The notes under the pieces are model-generated. The model searched no databases. It was not told where the DNA came from and saw only the letters and a program-made list of their open reading frames with translations. A stretch of 64,000 nucleotides of DNA. Origin: Dactylosporangium roseum. Its GTDB lineage: Bacteria; Actinomycetota; Actinomycetes; Mycobacteriales; Micromonosporaceae. This document shows, piece by piece, positions 56,319 to 64,000 of this stretch. The stretch is from NCBI RefSeq assembly GCF_025264685.1, contig NZ_CP073721.1, positions 310,001-374,000 of the forward strand. Reading direction: 5' to 3'. The position numbers were made by a program, and so were the translations under genes. Position 1 is the first letter of the stretch. The number at the start of each line of letters is the position of its first letter.

Positions 56319-57287
56319 TCAGTCCATCACCCAGAACTGCCACCCGGCGGGCGGTGGCGGCCACGACGGGTCGGGCTGCCAGCCCGCAGGCGGCACCCAG
56401 CCCGCAGGTGGGGCAGGCCAACCTGGCGGGACAACGAACCGCCACTGCTGCGTCGGGGCGACCTCGATGCTCTGTTCCGCCTGCACCGTCGGTCGCACAC
56501 CCTCAGCCGCGGGCGGCGAGTTCAGCCAAGCGTCCGTCAACGAACTCGCCTTGCACACGTCCAGCGAGATGTCGGCCTTGATGCGGTTTCCCCTCAAGAC
56601 CGCCCGTGCCGCTGCCACCATCCCCATGCCGCCGAGGTGGGCGAGCACCGGCAGCAGGTCGTTTGAGGTCGCCGGGCTCAGCGTTCCGGCTGCGACCCCG
56701 TTGACTCGAACCTCGACCAGGGTCCGTGTCGATCGCGCCCGCTGCTCCTCCAGTTCGTGGAGCGTTACGTATATCGACGACTCGCCACGGGTGCTGACGA
56801 GTTGCGCGCTGTGGGCCATGTGCTTCACCTGCACAGTGCGGCCGGCCGGAATCAGGGCGTGCAACTCGGACGGCGGCATGTTCGCCGGGACGATCATGTG
56901 GGGTTCGGCGAGATCGAGGCTGACTGATCCGACGAAGCGGCGGTCCCGCCCTTCCCAGTCTTCGTCTTCGCGTCCCCAGACGCGGGCGCCCACCTGAGGT
57001 GTCCAGCCTTGGCCAATGAGTACGGCCAGCACTGGCGAGTAGCGTTTGGCCTGCTCTCTCGGCAGGTAGCCGACGGTGTGTCCGGCGCAGACGACCCTGA
57101 CGGCGTTCGGGTCGTAGCGGTTGGCTGGTTCCGGGATCAGTTGCGCGGGCATCCATATTTCGGCGCCGTACGGGTCGAAGTTCTGCCCCAGGGCGGCGCG
57201 GATCTCCTGTGTGTAGTTCGACTCGCCTACCACTTCCTGCGCAAACGATGTTCCACGCTGGCCCCACAGGTCGAATGGTCGAGTCAT
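56319..57287 (-). CDS. HIRAN-domain protein with Trp/Pro-rich tail
   Basis: 322 residues. The N-terminal HIRAN domain (VVGESNYTQEIRAALGQNFD, LIPEPANRYDPNAVRVVCAG, HTVGYLPREQAKRYSPVLAV) normally binds DNA 3' ends or damaged DNA in helicases and nucleases. No helicase follows. The middle is unassigned, and the C-terminus is a Trp-Pro repeat (PPGWPAPPAGWVPPAGW, then DPSWPPPPAGWQFW), seen, from memory, in other actinobacterial proteins. ATG 57287. Confidence 0.75.
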   Translation of the reverse strand: MTRPFDLWGQRGTSFAQEVVGESNYTQEIRAALGQNFDPYGAEIWMPAQLIPEPANRYDPNAVRVVCAGHTVGYLPREQAKRYSPVLAVLIGQGWTPQVGARVWGREDEDWEGRDRRFVGSVSLDLAEPHMIVPANMPPSELHALIPAGRTVQVKHMAHSAQLVSTRGESSIYVTLHELEEQRARSTRTLVEVRVNGVAAGTLSPATSNDLLPVLAHLGGMGMVAAARAVLRGNRIKADISLDVCKASSLTDAWLNSPPAAEGVRPTVQAEQSIEVAPTQQWRFVVPPGWPAPPAGWVPPAGWQPDPSWPPPPAGWQFWVMD

Positions 57288-57310
57288 TGCCGCAGGCTAC
57301 CGTCGATGTC

Positions 57311-57576
57311 ATGCGGTATGGAGTGGTGTCGGGCGCGAGGCTCGATGACGAGCCGGTCGGGCCGCTGTTCTCCATCTGTGCCAAGGCGCACGTCATCGCG
57401 CGGACCGCGATCGCCGGCGTAAGCACGGTTCAGATCCTGCGGGACAGTCCGGGCGGGTGGCTCGAGGTGGCCGGTACACGGACTCGGGCCGCTATCCGGC
57501 GCCGAACCGGTTCGGGTTCGGCCTCTTCTTCGACCGCGACCCCGACCCAGCGAACTCGGCGGCGGGCCGTTCGTAG
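57311..57576 (+). pseudogene. Small hypothetical gene with frameshift
   Basis: ATG 57311 reads MRYGVVSGARLDDEPVGPLF, SICAKAHVIARTAIAGVSTV, QILRDSPGGWLEVA. The sequence then makes sense one frame over as GRYTDSGRYPAPNRFGFGLF, FDRDPDPANSAAGRS-stop at 57576. Together about 88 residues. Divergent from the HIRAN gene by 23 bp and just before the IS630 element. Confidence 0.45.
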
Positions 57577-57644
57577 GGGACCGCCGGCGCAGACAGCGTC
57601 GCGGCGGCCCCGCTCGTAACCTTGACGACTACGGCACCTTGTTA

Positions 57645-58858
57645 CTGCATAGTTCCTCAAAGGCAGTACACGAACTTGCGGCGTAGTGTGCGGGTCGGTG
57701 GTGCCGGGCGTCCCCAGATCCAGGGCTTGGCGCGGGTGTTGAGCTGGGCGGTGGCCACGTCCACGGCGTGGGCGATCTCGTCGGTGTCGACAAAGGACTG
57801 TCCGGCGAACGCGGCCCGGCGCAGCAGCCGCCACCAGCCCTCCGCCATATTCAACCAGCAGGCCCGTTTCGGGATGAAGACCTGCTGAATCCGGGGGTGG
57901 CGGGCCAGCCACCGCTGTACCTTGCCGCTGCAGTGGCTGGACAGGTTGTCGGTGATCACCCGGATCTGCCCGCGCGGGTTGGCCCCGGCGATCTTTGCGA
58001 GGAGCTGGATCCAGCCGTCGCTGTTACGGGAGGGGGCGCAGCAGGTCACCTCGGTGCCGTCGCGGATGCGTAGCCCGCCGTAGACCCACAGCTTGTCCGG
58101 ACCGCGGGAGTATTCCAAGGGTGCTTTGATGCGGTGGCCGTCGGGTGACCAGCCCGGCGCCGGCGGGAACGTCCGCGGGATCACCGGCCCCAGTTCGTCG
58201 GCGCAGATCACCGTGGTCCGCGCCGGCGGGTGGGTGTAGAGCCCGACGACCGCCGCCCTTTTGAGACGAAGTCAGGATCCTCGCTGTGCGCCCAGGAGCG
58301 GGTGTGCCGCCAGCGGACCTTCTCCGCCAGCAGGATCCGCCGCACCTGGCTGCGGTGCACATCGATGCCTTCGGCCTGGGCGGCCTCGGTGAGGCTGTTC
58401 AGCGTCCACCGCGGCGGGCCGTGCTCATCCGCAGCGGCCAACTGCCCGGCGTCATCACGGACCGGCCGGCCCGCAGGATCCGAACGAGCCAACGCGATGA
58501 TGCGACCACGCTGCTGTTCGGTGATCCGGCGTTTGCGTCCCGCTCCGGGCAGGTCACCCAGCCCGTCGACACCTTCGGCGTTGAACCGGGCCAGCCGTTC
58601 CCGCACCGTCTGCATGTGGCAGCCGAGCTGGGCGGCGATCGCACTGGTACGGGCTCCGTCCCAACTGGCCGCGATCATCTTCGCCCGCATGATCCAGTCC
58701 GCTGGGGCGTGCCGCGACCCCGCCAACTTCCGGATCTTCCGCTCCTCCTCCGCATCCGCGGGAGGACGCGCGTACAGCAACTTCGGCATGACAGATCGCC
58801 TCCCCACCAGCATCCCACCAGCAGGGCCGATCTACACCCCCAAAGAGGAACTATGCAC
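57645..58858 (-). mobile_element. IS630-family insertion sequence
   Basis: 1,214 bp, flanked on both sides by TA (57643-57644 and 58859-58860), the duplicated target of this family. Inverted ends share TGCATAGTTCCTC (13 bp perfect). It lies downstream of the helicase-partner operon. Confidence 0.85.
57657..58789 (-). CDS. IS630-family transposase made by -1 frameshift
   Basis: The first frame (to about 58263) has the paired HTH region (RTSAIAAQLGCHMQTVRERL) and a linker (RRITEQQRGRIIALARSDPA). At TCAAAAGGG it would stay in a frame giving Arg-rich nonsense, but a -1 slip on AAAA gives RAAVVGLYTHPPARTTVICA and the DDE domain: ICADELGPVIPR, RVITDNLSSHCSGKV, NMAEGWWRLLRRAAF. Such slippage is known in IS630 relatives. 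ATG 58789 is preferred over 58813. Confidence 0.8.
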
Positions 58859-58923
58859 TAGGTGCGATGCGGCATGCGGCGTGAGGCTCGACACCGTCAC
58901 TACTCTCCGTCGGGCATCTGTAA

Positions 58924-58948
58924 CCTACCTAGAATTCTTCTAGATAGG
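58924..58948 (-). terminator. Hairpin after the helicase-partner operon
   Basis: CCTA-C-CTAGAA and TTCTAG-A-TAGG pair around a 3-nt loop (10 pairs, one mismatch). It begins 15 nt after the stop of the gene at 58964 on the minus strand. No long T-run, but position and shape fit a transcription stop. Confidence 0.5.
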
Positions 58949-58963
58949 CTACATGCACTCGAG

Positions 58964-60121
58964 CTACTCGATCCTACTGAGTGCCACCAAGAGGATGTCG
59001 TCGTTCCGGCTTTTCGCGTACTTCCGGAGCTCAAGCGGATCGGGCGTGGTGACTTCTAGCTGTGCGGCGAGGTCGGCCAGCCTACCGGCGAGCTCCCCGA
59101 TGCCGGGCAGAGATCCGGCTCGCACCATGGCGCCGGCCCGTTCGAGAACGGCGCGCCGTCGCATCGCTGGGTCGTCGCACCAGAGCTGAAGGAACGTCTG
59201 CCGTCGGACCTCAAACGAGCCCAGCTTGGACCAGGCGAATCTGGAGGGAAACACCGATGCCGGCAACACCGCCCGCCACATACCATTCGCTGTGACCTGC
59301 GGAGTCACGTCGGCGAATCCGACCCCGTCGAGCCACGTCCGCCACACCTCGCGGGGGTCGACAGGTAGCTCGCCGGCCAGGATGTCACGCAGGTAAGGCG
59401 CGAGCACGCGGGCCAGATACTCGTCGGGACCATCGATGGCCTTGACGAACACGAGGACCGTTGACTCGCACTCCATCACGTACGCCGGCAGCCACTGCTT
59501 GTGCACCTCACGCGGTTTCGCGGCGGTGAGGCCGGCCGGCAGGTTGAAGTCCTCCCGGTCCGCCCGGCGGGCAAGCTCGTCAACGGCCTGGCTCCGGAAC
59601 GGGGCCGGTCCGTTGATCAGATGGAAGATGGTGCCGTCGGCTAGCTTCAACTCGTCCGCGTCGAGCCATACCGTCCCGGAGTAGTGGCTGCGCGGCAGCG
59701 GTTTGCCGGTGAAGCCGTCGAAGTACAACCATTGCCGGTCTTCCTTGAGCACATACCGGAGGCCTTCTGTGACCGAGCGGGCGCCCAATGAGGTCAGGGA
59801 TAGGGCGTCCCCGGACCGCTGCACGTGACCGATCGTGGCGAGGTACCGCACGCCCCGCTCGACCAGGGCGGGCTCCATACCGAAGAAATCCGCCAGAGTC
59901 GATACGTTGCGTAGCTCCGCCTCGCTGATGGCTCGCGAGAGGTAGCGATCGAACACCTCGTACGGCTGGGCTTCGGTGACTGTGGCCTCGATCTCGACCG
60001 CCCATACCGGCAGAAGCAGTGCGAGCAGCCGAATCGGCCGGGCAGCGGGGTCGGTGGCGACCCGCTCGACGATACGGGTTGCCGGCCAATGGGCAGCCGC
60101 TTTGCGGGTCTGCGCCGTCAT
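58964..60121 (-). CDS. Unknown protein coupled to UPF1-like helicase
   Basis: 385 residues, no catalytic motif recognised. It begins MTAQTRKAAAHWPATRIVER. An apparent winged-helix stretch (LADFFGMEPALVERGVRYLA, VQRSGDALSLTSLGARSVTE) precedes a middle domain (LYFDGFTGKPLPRSHYSGTV) and a helical C-terminus (RRQTFLQLWCDDPAMRRRAV). ATG 60121 overlaps the helicase stop by four bases (ATGA), so the two products probably act together. The helicase is broken by an IS, so this gene may now be silent or expressed alone. Confidence 0.7.
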   Translation of the reverse strand: MTAQTRKAAAHWPATRIVERVATDPAARPIRLLALLLPVWAVEIEATVTEAQPYEVFDRYLSRAISEAELRNVSTLADFFGMEPALVERGVRYLATIGHVQRSGDALSLTSLGARSVTEGLRYVLKEDRQWLYFDGFTGKPLPRSHYSGTVWLDADELKLADGTIFHLINGPAPFRSQAVDELARRADREDFNLPAGLTAAKPREVHKQWLPAYVMECESTVLVFVKAIDGPDEYLARVLAPYLRDILAGELPVDPREVWRTWLDGVGFADVTPQVTANGMWRAVLPASVFPSRFAWSKLGSFEVRRQTFLQLWCDDPAMRRRAVLERAGAMVRAGSLPGIGELAGRLADLAAQLEVTTPDPLELRKYAKSRNDDILLVALSRIE

Positions 60122-61903
60122 GCCGGCCGCTCGCAGGCCAATCGATCGCGCAGGTCGCGGGAAGCAACGATGTCGCCGTGGCGCTGCGAGTAGTGGTACA
60201 GCTCACCGGCCAGGTGTCGGAAGCCGGGATCGTCGGCGCGGACCAACGTGCTGAAGTCACCGACGAGCACAAGCTGCTCCCGAGCGCGAGTTATGGCGAC
60301 GTTCAGGCGCCGTAACTCGCGCAGGAAGCCGACCCGGCCGCCGGCGTTGCTGCGGGTGAAGCTGTAGACGACGATGTCGTACTCCTTGCCCTGGAATGCG
60401 TCGACGGTGCCCACACGGTCGCGGACGGCGGTGTCGCCGAGCATCCCCCGCAGCCGCTGATCGAGCAGTTGTACCTGCGCGCGGTACGGCGCGATGACCG
60501 CCCACTGCCGGTCGTGCCGGGCGTACCACTGCACCAGGTCCAGTACCAGTTGGGCCTCCGCGAGGTTGTCGCACCCGGCGGCCTGCCACGTCTCGGTTCT
60601 GGCCCGCGTGCGCTCGGCCCGTTCCCTTGGCGGAATGTCGGAGGTATCGATGAGAGCGAGCGGGCTGCGGAACACCGGCGACGGCGGCCCAGGCTCGGTC
60701 GCGGTTGCCAGCTTGCCGCCGTAGAACTGGGCCGATGCGAAGTCGGCGACGACGGCCGGCATGCGGCGCTGCCGGCGCAGGACCACCTGGCTGGTCGACG
60801 GCGCCTGCGCGATGAGCCGTTCGAACGCGCTGCGGGCGAGCAGGTCGGTCAGGAGTCCAGGCTCAACGCTGGACTCCGTTGGCCCGCGGCGTGCCAGCCA
60901 CTGGCGTACGTCGTCGTCGACGAACGGAGGGAGCTGTTTGTGGTCGCCGACCAGGATCGCCCGGCGGGCGCGGACCAGCGGCACGAGTGTCGTGGTCAAT
61001 GGAATCTGCCCGGCCTCGTCCACGATGGCCAGGTCGAAGTCGAGATCGCTGAGCCGGTTCTTCCGGATTCCGGCGCCGATGCAGGTCGTGCCGATGACGT
61101 CGGCGTACTGGATCAGTTCGTCGTGCAACTGGTCGCTGTGCTTGGCAAGCTGTTGCTGCCAGTCGTCGAGCAGGCGGGCGCGTTGCTGGAGTACGGGATG
61201 CCACTGCCCGCACCAATCGACGAACTCGCCCATCGCGTTGGCGTCATCGGGGATGGGCCGTACCGCGAGGATGCCGGCGAGCAGCCGTGCGTATTCTTGC
61301 GCGGCCCACCGGGTGGCCTTTTGCGTCCGGCCGATTGCGGCTTCGGCGGCGGCCACCTGCGCTTCGGTTCTACGGATTGCCGGATCGGTGTCAAGGGCCC
61401 GTCGCAACTCGGCGTTCCACGTTTGCAGGTCTTGTTCTGCGCGCACGAACGCGGCGTGCGTTTGAGCGCCGAGCGGGGTTGCCTCGGCCAGCCGTTCCCG
61501 GCAGCGGTTGGCCCGCCAACGGTGAATGAACCGAAGCGGTCCGCCGCGCTGTTCAAGGTCGCGCAGGCGGAAGCCCAGGTTCCGGATCCGTTCCGCGGCC
61601 GCTTCCGCGTCGCGCTTGGCCGCCTCCCGCGCTCGCTCAGCCGCCTCGATCGGCGGCCGAAGCCGGGACTCGACCACGGCCAGGGCCCGACGGTGCGCGT
61701 CGGCGGCCAATGCCGCCGCCGCACGGGCCTGGTTGAGCTCGTCGAGGGCTCTGCGCATCTGGCCGAGCCAGCCCTCGGCCGGGGACGGCGCGGCCGACCA
61801 GGGAGCGAGGCGCTGCGCCGTGGACTGCGTCCGGGACAGTACCTGATCCTGCAGGGCCGCGGCCGTCGCCGACAGGGTCTTGTGGGCAACTGCGCTGGAG
61901 AAC
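60118..61903 (-). pseudogene. UPF1/Dna2-like SF1B helicase, C-terminal part, split by IS1634
   Basis: About 595 residues remain. A long charged coiled-coil insert (RPPIEAAERAREAAKRDAEA) comes before the helicase motifs: II FDLAIVDEAGQIPLTT, III AILVGDHKQLPPFVDDD, IV VVLRRQRRMPAVVADF, V VGTVDAFQGKEYDIVVYSFT, VI LRRLNVAITRAREQLVLVGD. The upstream part, including motif Ia, continues at 63895-64000 beyond the IS, with the 6-bp target GAGAAC duplicated. Before insertion, one helicase plus the 4-base-overlapping partner formed an operon. Confidence 0.88.
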
Positions 61904-63900
61904 CCCACGTTCCACAGTTGAGCGGCAGTTCTAGGCACGGGCGGCGGTGAAGCTGCAGGTCACCGGCTTGGCTGAGTGCCGGAATGGCTGAATCGCCTAG
62001 TGACACGCCATCAGCGACCTCATGCCGTCTAGCTGGCGCTTTGGCCGATCTCATAGCCACGTGTAAGGTCCTCGGCCGTGTATGTGCGGACCTCGACACG
62101 GAAGACCAGCGACGGTCGCAGCGTGCGCTACCTGCAGTTGGCGCACAACGAGTGGGATCCCGCGGTGCAGCGGTCGCGCACGAAGGTGCTGTACTCCTTC
62201 GGCAGGGAAGACGACCTCGACCGCGCCGGCATCCAGCGCCTGGTCGCAGCGCTGTCGCGGCTGCTGGACCCGGCGGCGGCCGCGTCGGCGACCGCGCCGG
62301 GCGGGCTGGAGTTCACCGAGGCCCGTCCCCTCGGCGGCGTGCATGTGCTCGACGCGCTGTGGCGACGGCTGGGCATCGACGCGGCGCTGCGCGCTCGACT
62401 GAGCGGCCGCCGACTGGGCGAGCGGGCCGAACGGATCCTGTTCGCGCTGGTCGCCAACCGCGCCCTGGCCCCGTCCAGCAAGCTGGCCGCCACCTCGTGG
62501 ATCGCCCACGACGTGCACATCGACGGGCTCGACACGGTCGTCGACGAGGCCTGCTACCGGGCGATGGACTGGCTGCTTGAGGTCGAGCCAGCCCTGGCCG
62601 AGGAGGTCTTCCACGCCACCGCGCACCTGCTCAACCTCGAGGTGGACCTGCTGTTCTTCGATACCACCTCCACCTACTTCGAGACCGACGAGGCCGACGA
62701 CCCGGTTGGCCGCGACGAGCACGGCCACCGCGTCGGTGACGACGCCGAGCCGGTCAGCGAGGCCGGGTTCCGCAGCTTCGGCAAGTCCAAGGACCACCGC
62801 GACGACCTGCCCCAGGTGATCGTGGGCATGGCCGTGACCCGCGACGGGATCCCGGTGCGCTGCTGGTGCTGGCCGGGCAACACCGCAGACTCCGCCCTGA
62901 TCCGCCAGGTCAAGGCGGACATGCGCGCGTGGAGCCTGGCCCGGGTGGTGTGGGTCGCCGACCGCGGGTTCGCCTCCGCGGCCAACCGCCGCTTCCTGCA
63001 GCAGGGCGGTGGGCACTACATCCTTGGCGAGAAACTGCGTGGCGGCACCCCGGCCGCCGACGCCGCCCTGTCCCGGCAGGGCCGCTACCAGACCGTCCGG
63101 GACAACCTGCAGGTCAAGGAGGTGCGCCTCGCCCCCGACCTGGCCGATGACCGGTTCGTCGTCTGCTACAACCCGGCCGAGGCCGAACGCGACGCCGCTA
63201 CCCGGGCCCGGCATGTCGCCGCGTTGACCGAGCTGATCGACGGCACCGACACCCTGCCCCGCAGCCGACGCGACGAGCTCGCTGGGGTGATCTCCACCAA
63301 GCCGCATCTGAAGCGCTACCTGCGCCGCACCCCCGGCGGACTGCTGCGCGTCGACGCCGCTGCCATCAAGACCGAGGCGAACCTCGACGGCAAGTACCTG
63401 CTGCGCACCTCCGACCCCACACTGTCCACTGAGGACATCGCGCTGGGCTACAAGCAGTTGCTCGAGGTCGAACGTGGCTGGCGCACTATGAAGCAGGTCA
63501 TCGACCTGCGGCCGGTCTACCACCGCAAAGAAGACCGTATCCGCGCCCACGTGATCCTGTGCTGGCTGGCCCTGCTGCACATCCGCATCATCGAGACCAC
63601 CACCGGCCGGACCTGGCCCACCGTCCGCGACGAGCTGCAACGCCTCCAGGCGATCACCTACACCGGACCCGCCGGCACCTTCCGACAGACCACCACGCTG
63701 ACCAAGACCCAACGTGACCTCCTCACCGCGCTCGACATCGAGGCGCCCAAGAAAATCCTGGACCTAGCCACACGCGGCTGACCAGCACGAACACCACCGC
63801 CTAGTGACACGCCCCGTCACTGGGCCAAGCAGTGTTTCCCCAGTTCAACGCCTGTTTTCGCGGACTAGGACTGCTACTCATCTGTGGAACCCGGGAGAAC
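61898..63900 (+). mobile_element. IS1634-family insertion sequence, copy 2, with target duplication
   Basis: Element 61904-63895, same sequence and orientation as 25286-27277 (offset 36,618 bp throughout). GAGAAC flanks it at 61898-61903 and 63895-63900, a 6-bp target duplication (one base of end assignment is ambiguous). It disrupts the helicase gene. Near-identity of the copies means recent transposition or exchange. Confidence 0.88.
62078..63781 (+). CDS. IS1634-family transposase (copy 2)
   Basis: 567 residues, the same protein as at 25460. Intact catalytic regions LLFFDTTSTYFETDEAD, VVWVADRGFASAANRRF and YKQLLEVERGWRTMKQVI. The only base change I noticed (A at 62204) is silent. Presumably able to mobilise both copies. 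Confidence 0.9.
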   Translation: MYVRTSTRKTSDGRSVRYLQLAHNEWDPAVQRSRTKVLYSFGREDDLDRAGIQRLVAALSRLLDPAAAASATAPGGLEFTEARPLGGVHVLDALWRRLGIDAALRARLSGRRLGERAERILFALVANRALAPSSKLAATSWIAHDVHIDGLDTVVDEACYRAMDWLLEVEPALAEEVFHATAHLLNLEVDLLFFDTTSTYFETDEADDPVGRDEHGHRVGDDAEPVSEAGFRSFGKSKDHRDDLPQVIVGMAVTRDGIPVRCWCWPGNTADSALIRQVKADMRAWSLARVVWVADRGFASAANRRFLQQGGGHYILGEKLRGGTPAADAALSRQGRYQTVRDNLQVKEVRLAPDLADDRFVVCYNPAEAERDAATRARHVAALTELIDGTDTLPRSRRDELAGVISTKPHLKRYLRRTPGGLLRVDAAAIKTEANLDGKYLLRTSDPTLSTEDIALGYKQLLEVERGWRTMKQVIDLRPVYHRKEDRIRAHVILCWLALLHIRIIETTTGRTWPTVRDELQRLQAITYTGPAGTFRQTTTLTKTQRDLLTALDIEAPKKILDLATRG

Positions 63901-64000
63901 CGCGCTTCGTTACCGACCCGGATTCCGGTGAGCGCCGTGGGCAGGCGCTCAATCACGTTGTCTACCGCGGTGTTGGTCTGGGACGCGATGAGGACCCGCT
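63895..64000 (-). pseudogene. UPF1-like helicase, upstream fragment
   Basis: Reads RVLIASQTNTAVDNVIERLP, TALTGIRVGNEARFS and joins in frame with SSAVAHKTLSATAAAL on the other side of the IS once one GAGAAC is removed. TNTAVDNV is helicase motif Ia. The Walker A part lies beyond the window. Confidence 0.85.

Overview
The window is high-GC actinobacterial DNA. GTG starts are common and the genes are typical of filamentous actinomycetes: a giant AfsR/SARP regulator, a SigE-type ECF sigma factor, an MsiK-type sugar ABC ATPase and a BTAD-domain protein. Micromonosporaceae is my best guess, from the overall gene set and a 'GTTGATCTTGCAG…' inverted repeat at 7908-7989, but the family is not proven. 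No conjugation or replication module is complete.

1-25 kb is ordinary chromosome. In order it holds: hpd (cut by the window edge) divergent from an Lrp regulator across a perfect operator; a membrane-anchored beta-propeller; otsA; class I fumarase; azlCD divergent from an XRE-cupin regulator across four GTTCG-N6-CGAAC sites; an AfsR/SARP regulator; class II fumarase (fumC); a sigE-like sigma factor overlapping a membrane partner; a small accessory pocket (AbiEi-like protein, an AT-rich TTTTGCAG repeat array, a SUKH remnant); IclR, cysS and rlmB; an Hsp70-TM-beta-propeller fusion; a methyltransferase; and an msiK-like ATPase.

25.09-53.36 kb is a genomic island inserted in tRNA-Thr(TGT). A 47-bp perfect repeat of the tRNA 3' half marks both ends (25090-25136 and 53318-53364). 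The left part is a defence island. A minus-strand operon reads 681-aa protein, 337-aa protein, giant DUF1998 helicase, cytosine-5 methyltransferase and Vsr endonuclease, which is the layout of Druantia type II. Divergent from it are a PD-(D/E)XK endonuclease, a DUF6308 protein, a DUF3883 protein, and an unknown/HTH-ImmA pair followed by a frameshifted gene. The right part is a decayed integrative-element backbone: tyrosine integrase and excisionase (TTGA overlap), BTAD protein, DUF2637 membrane protein, replication-relaxation protein, XRE regulator, and an AbiE-like pair next to the right att site.

53.4-64 kb looks like a second, older accessory region. It has a broken phage tape-measure gene, several frameshifted small genes, a lipoprotein, a HIRAN protein and an IS630-family element. 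A two-gene unit of a UPF1-like SF1 helicase and an unknown partner has its helicase split by an IS1634-family element. That IS is an almost identical direct copy of one lying just inside the left end of the island. Several genes between 42 and 58 kb carry apparent single-base frameshifts, so either decay or local sequence error must be considered there.
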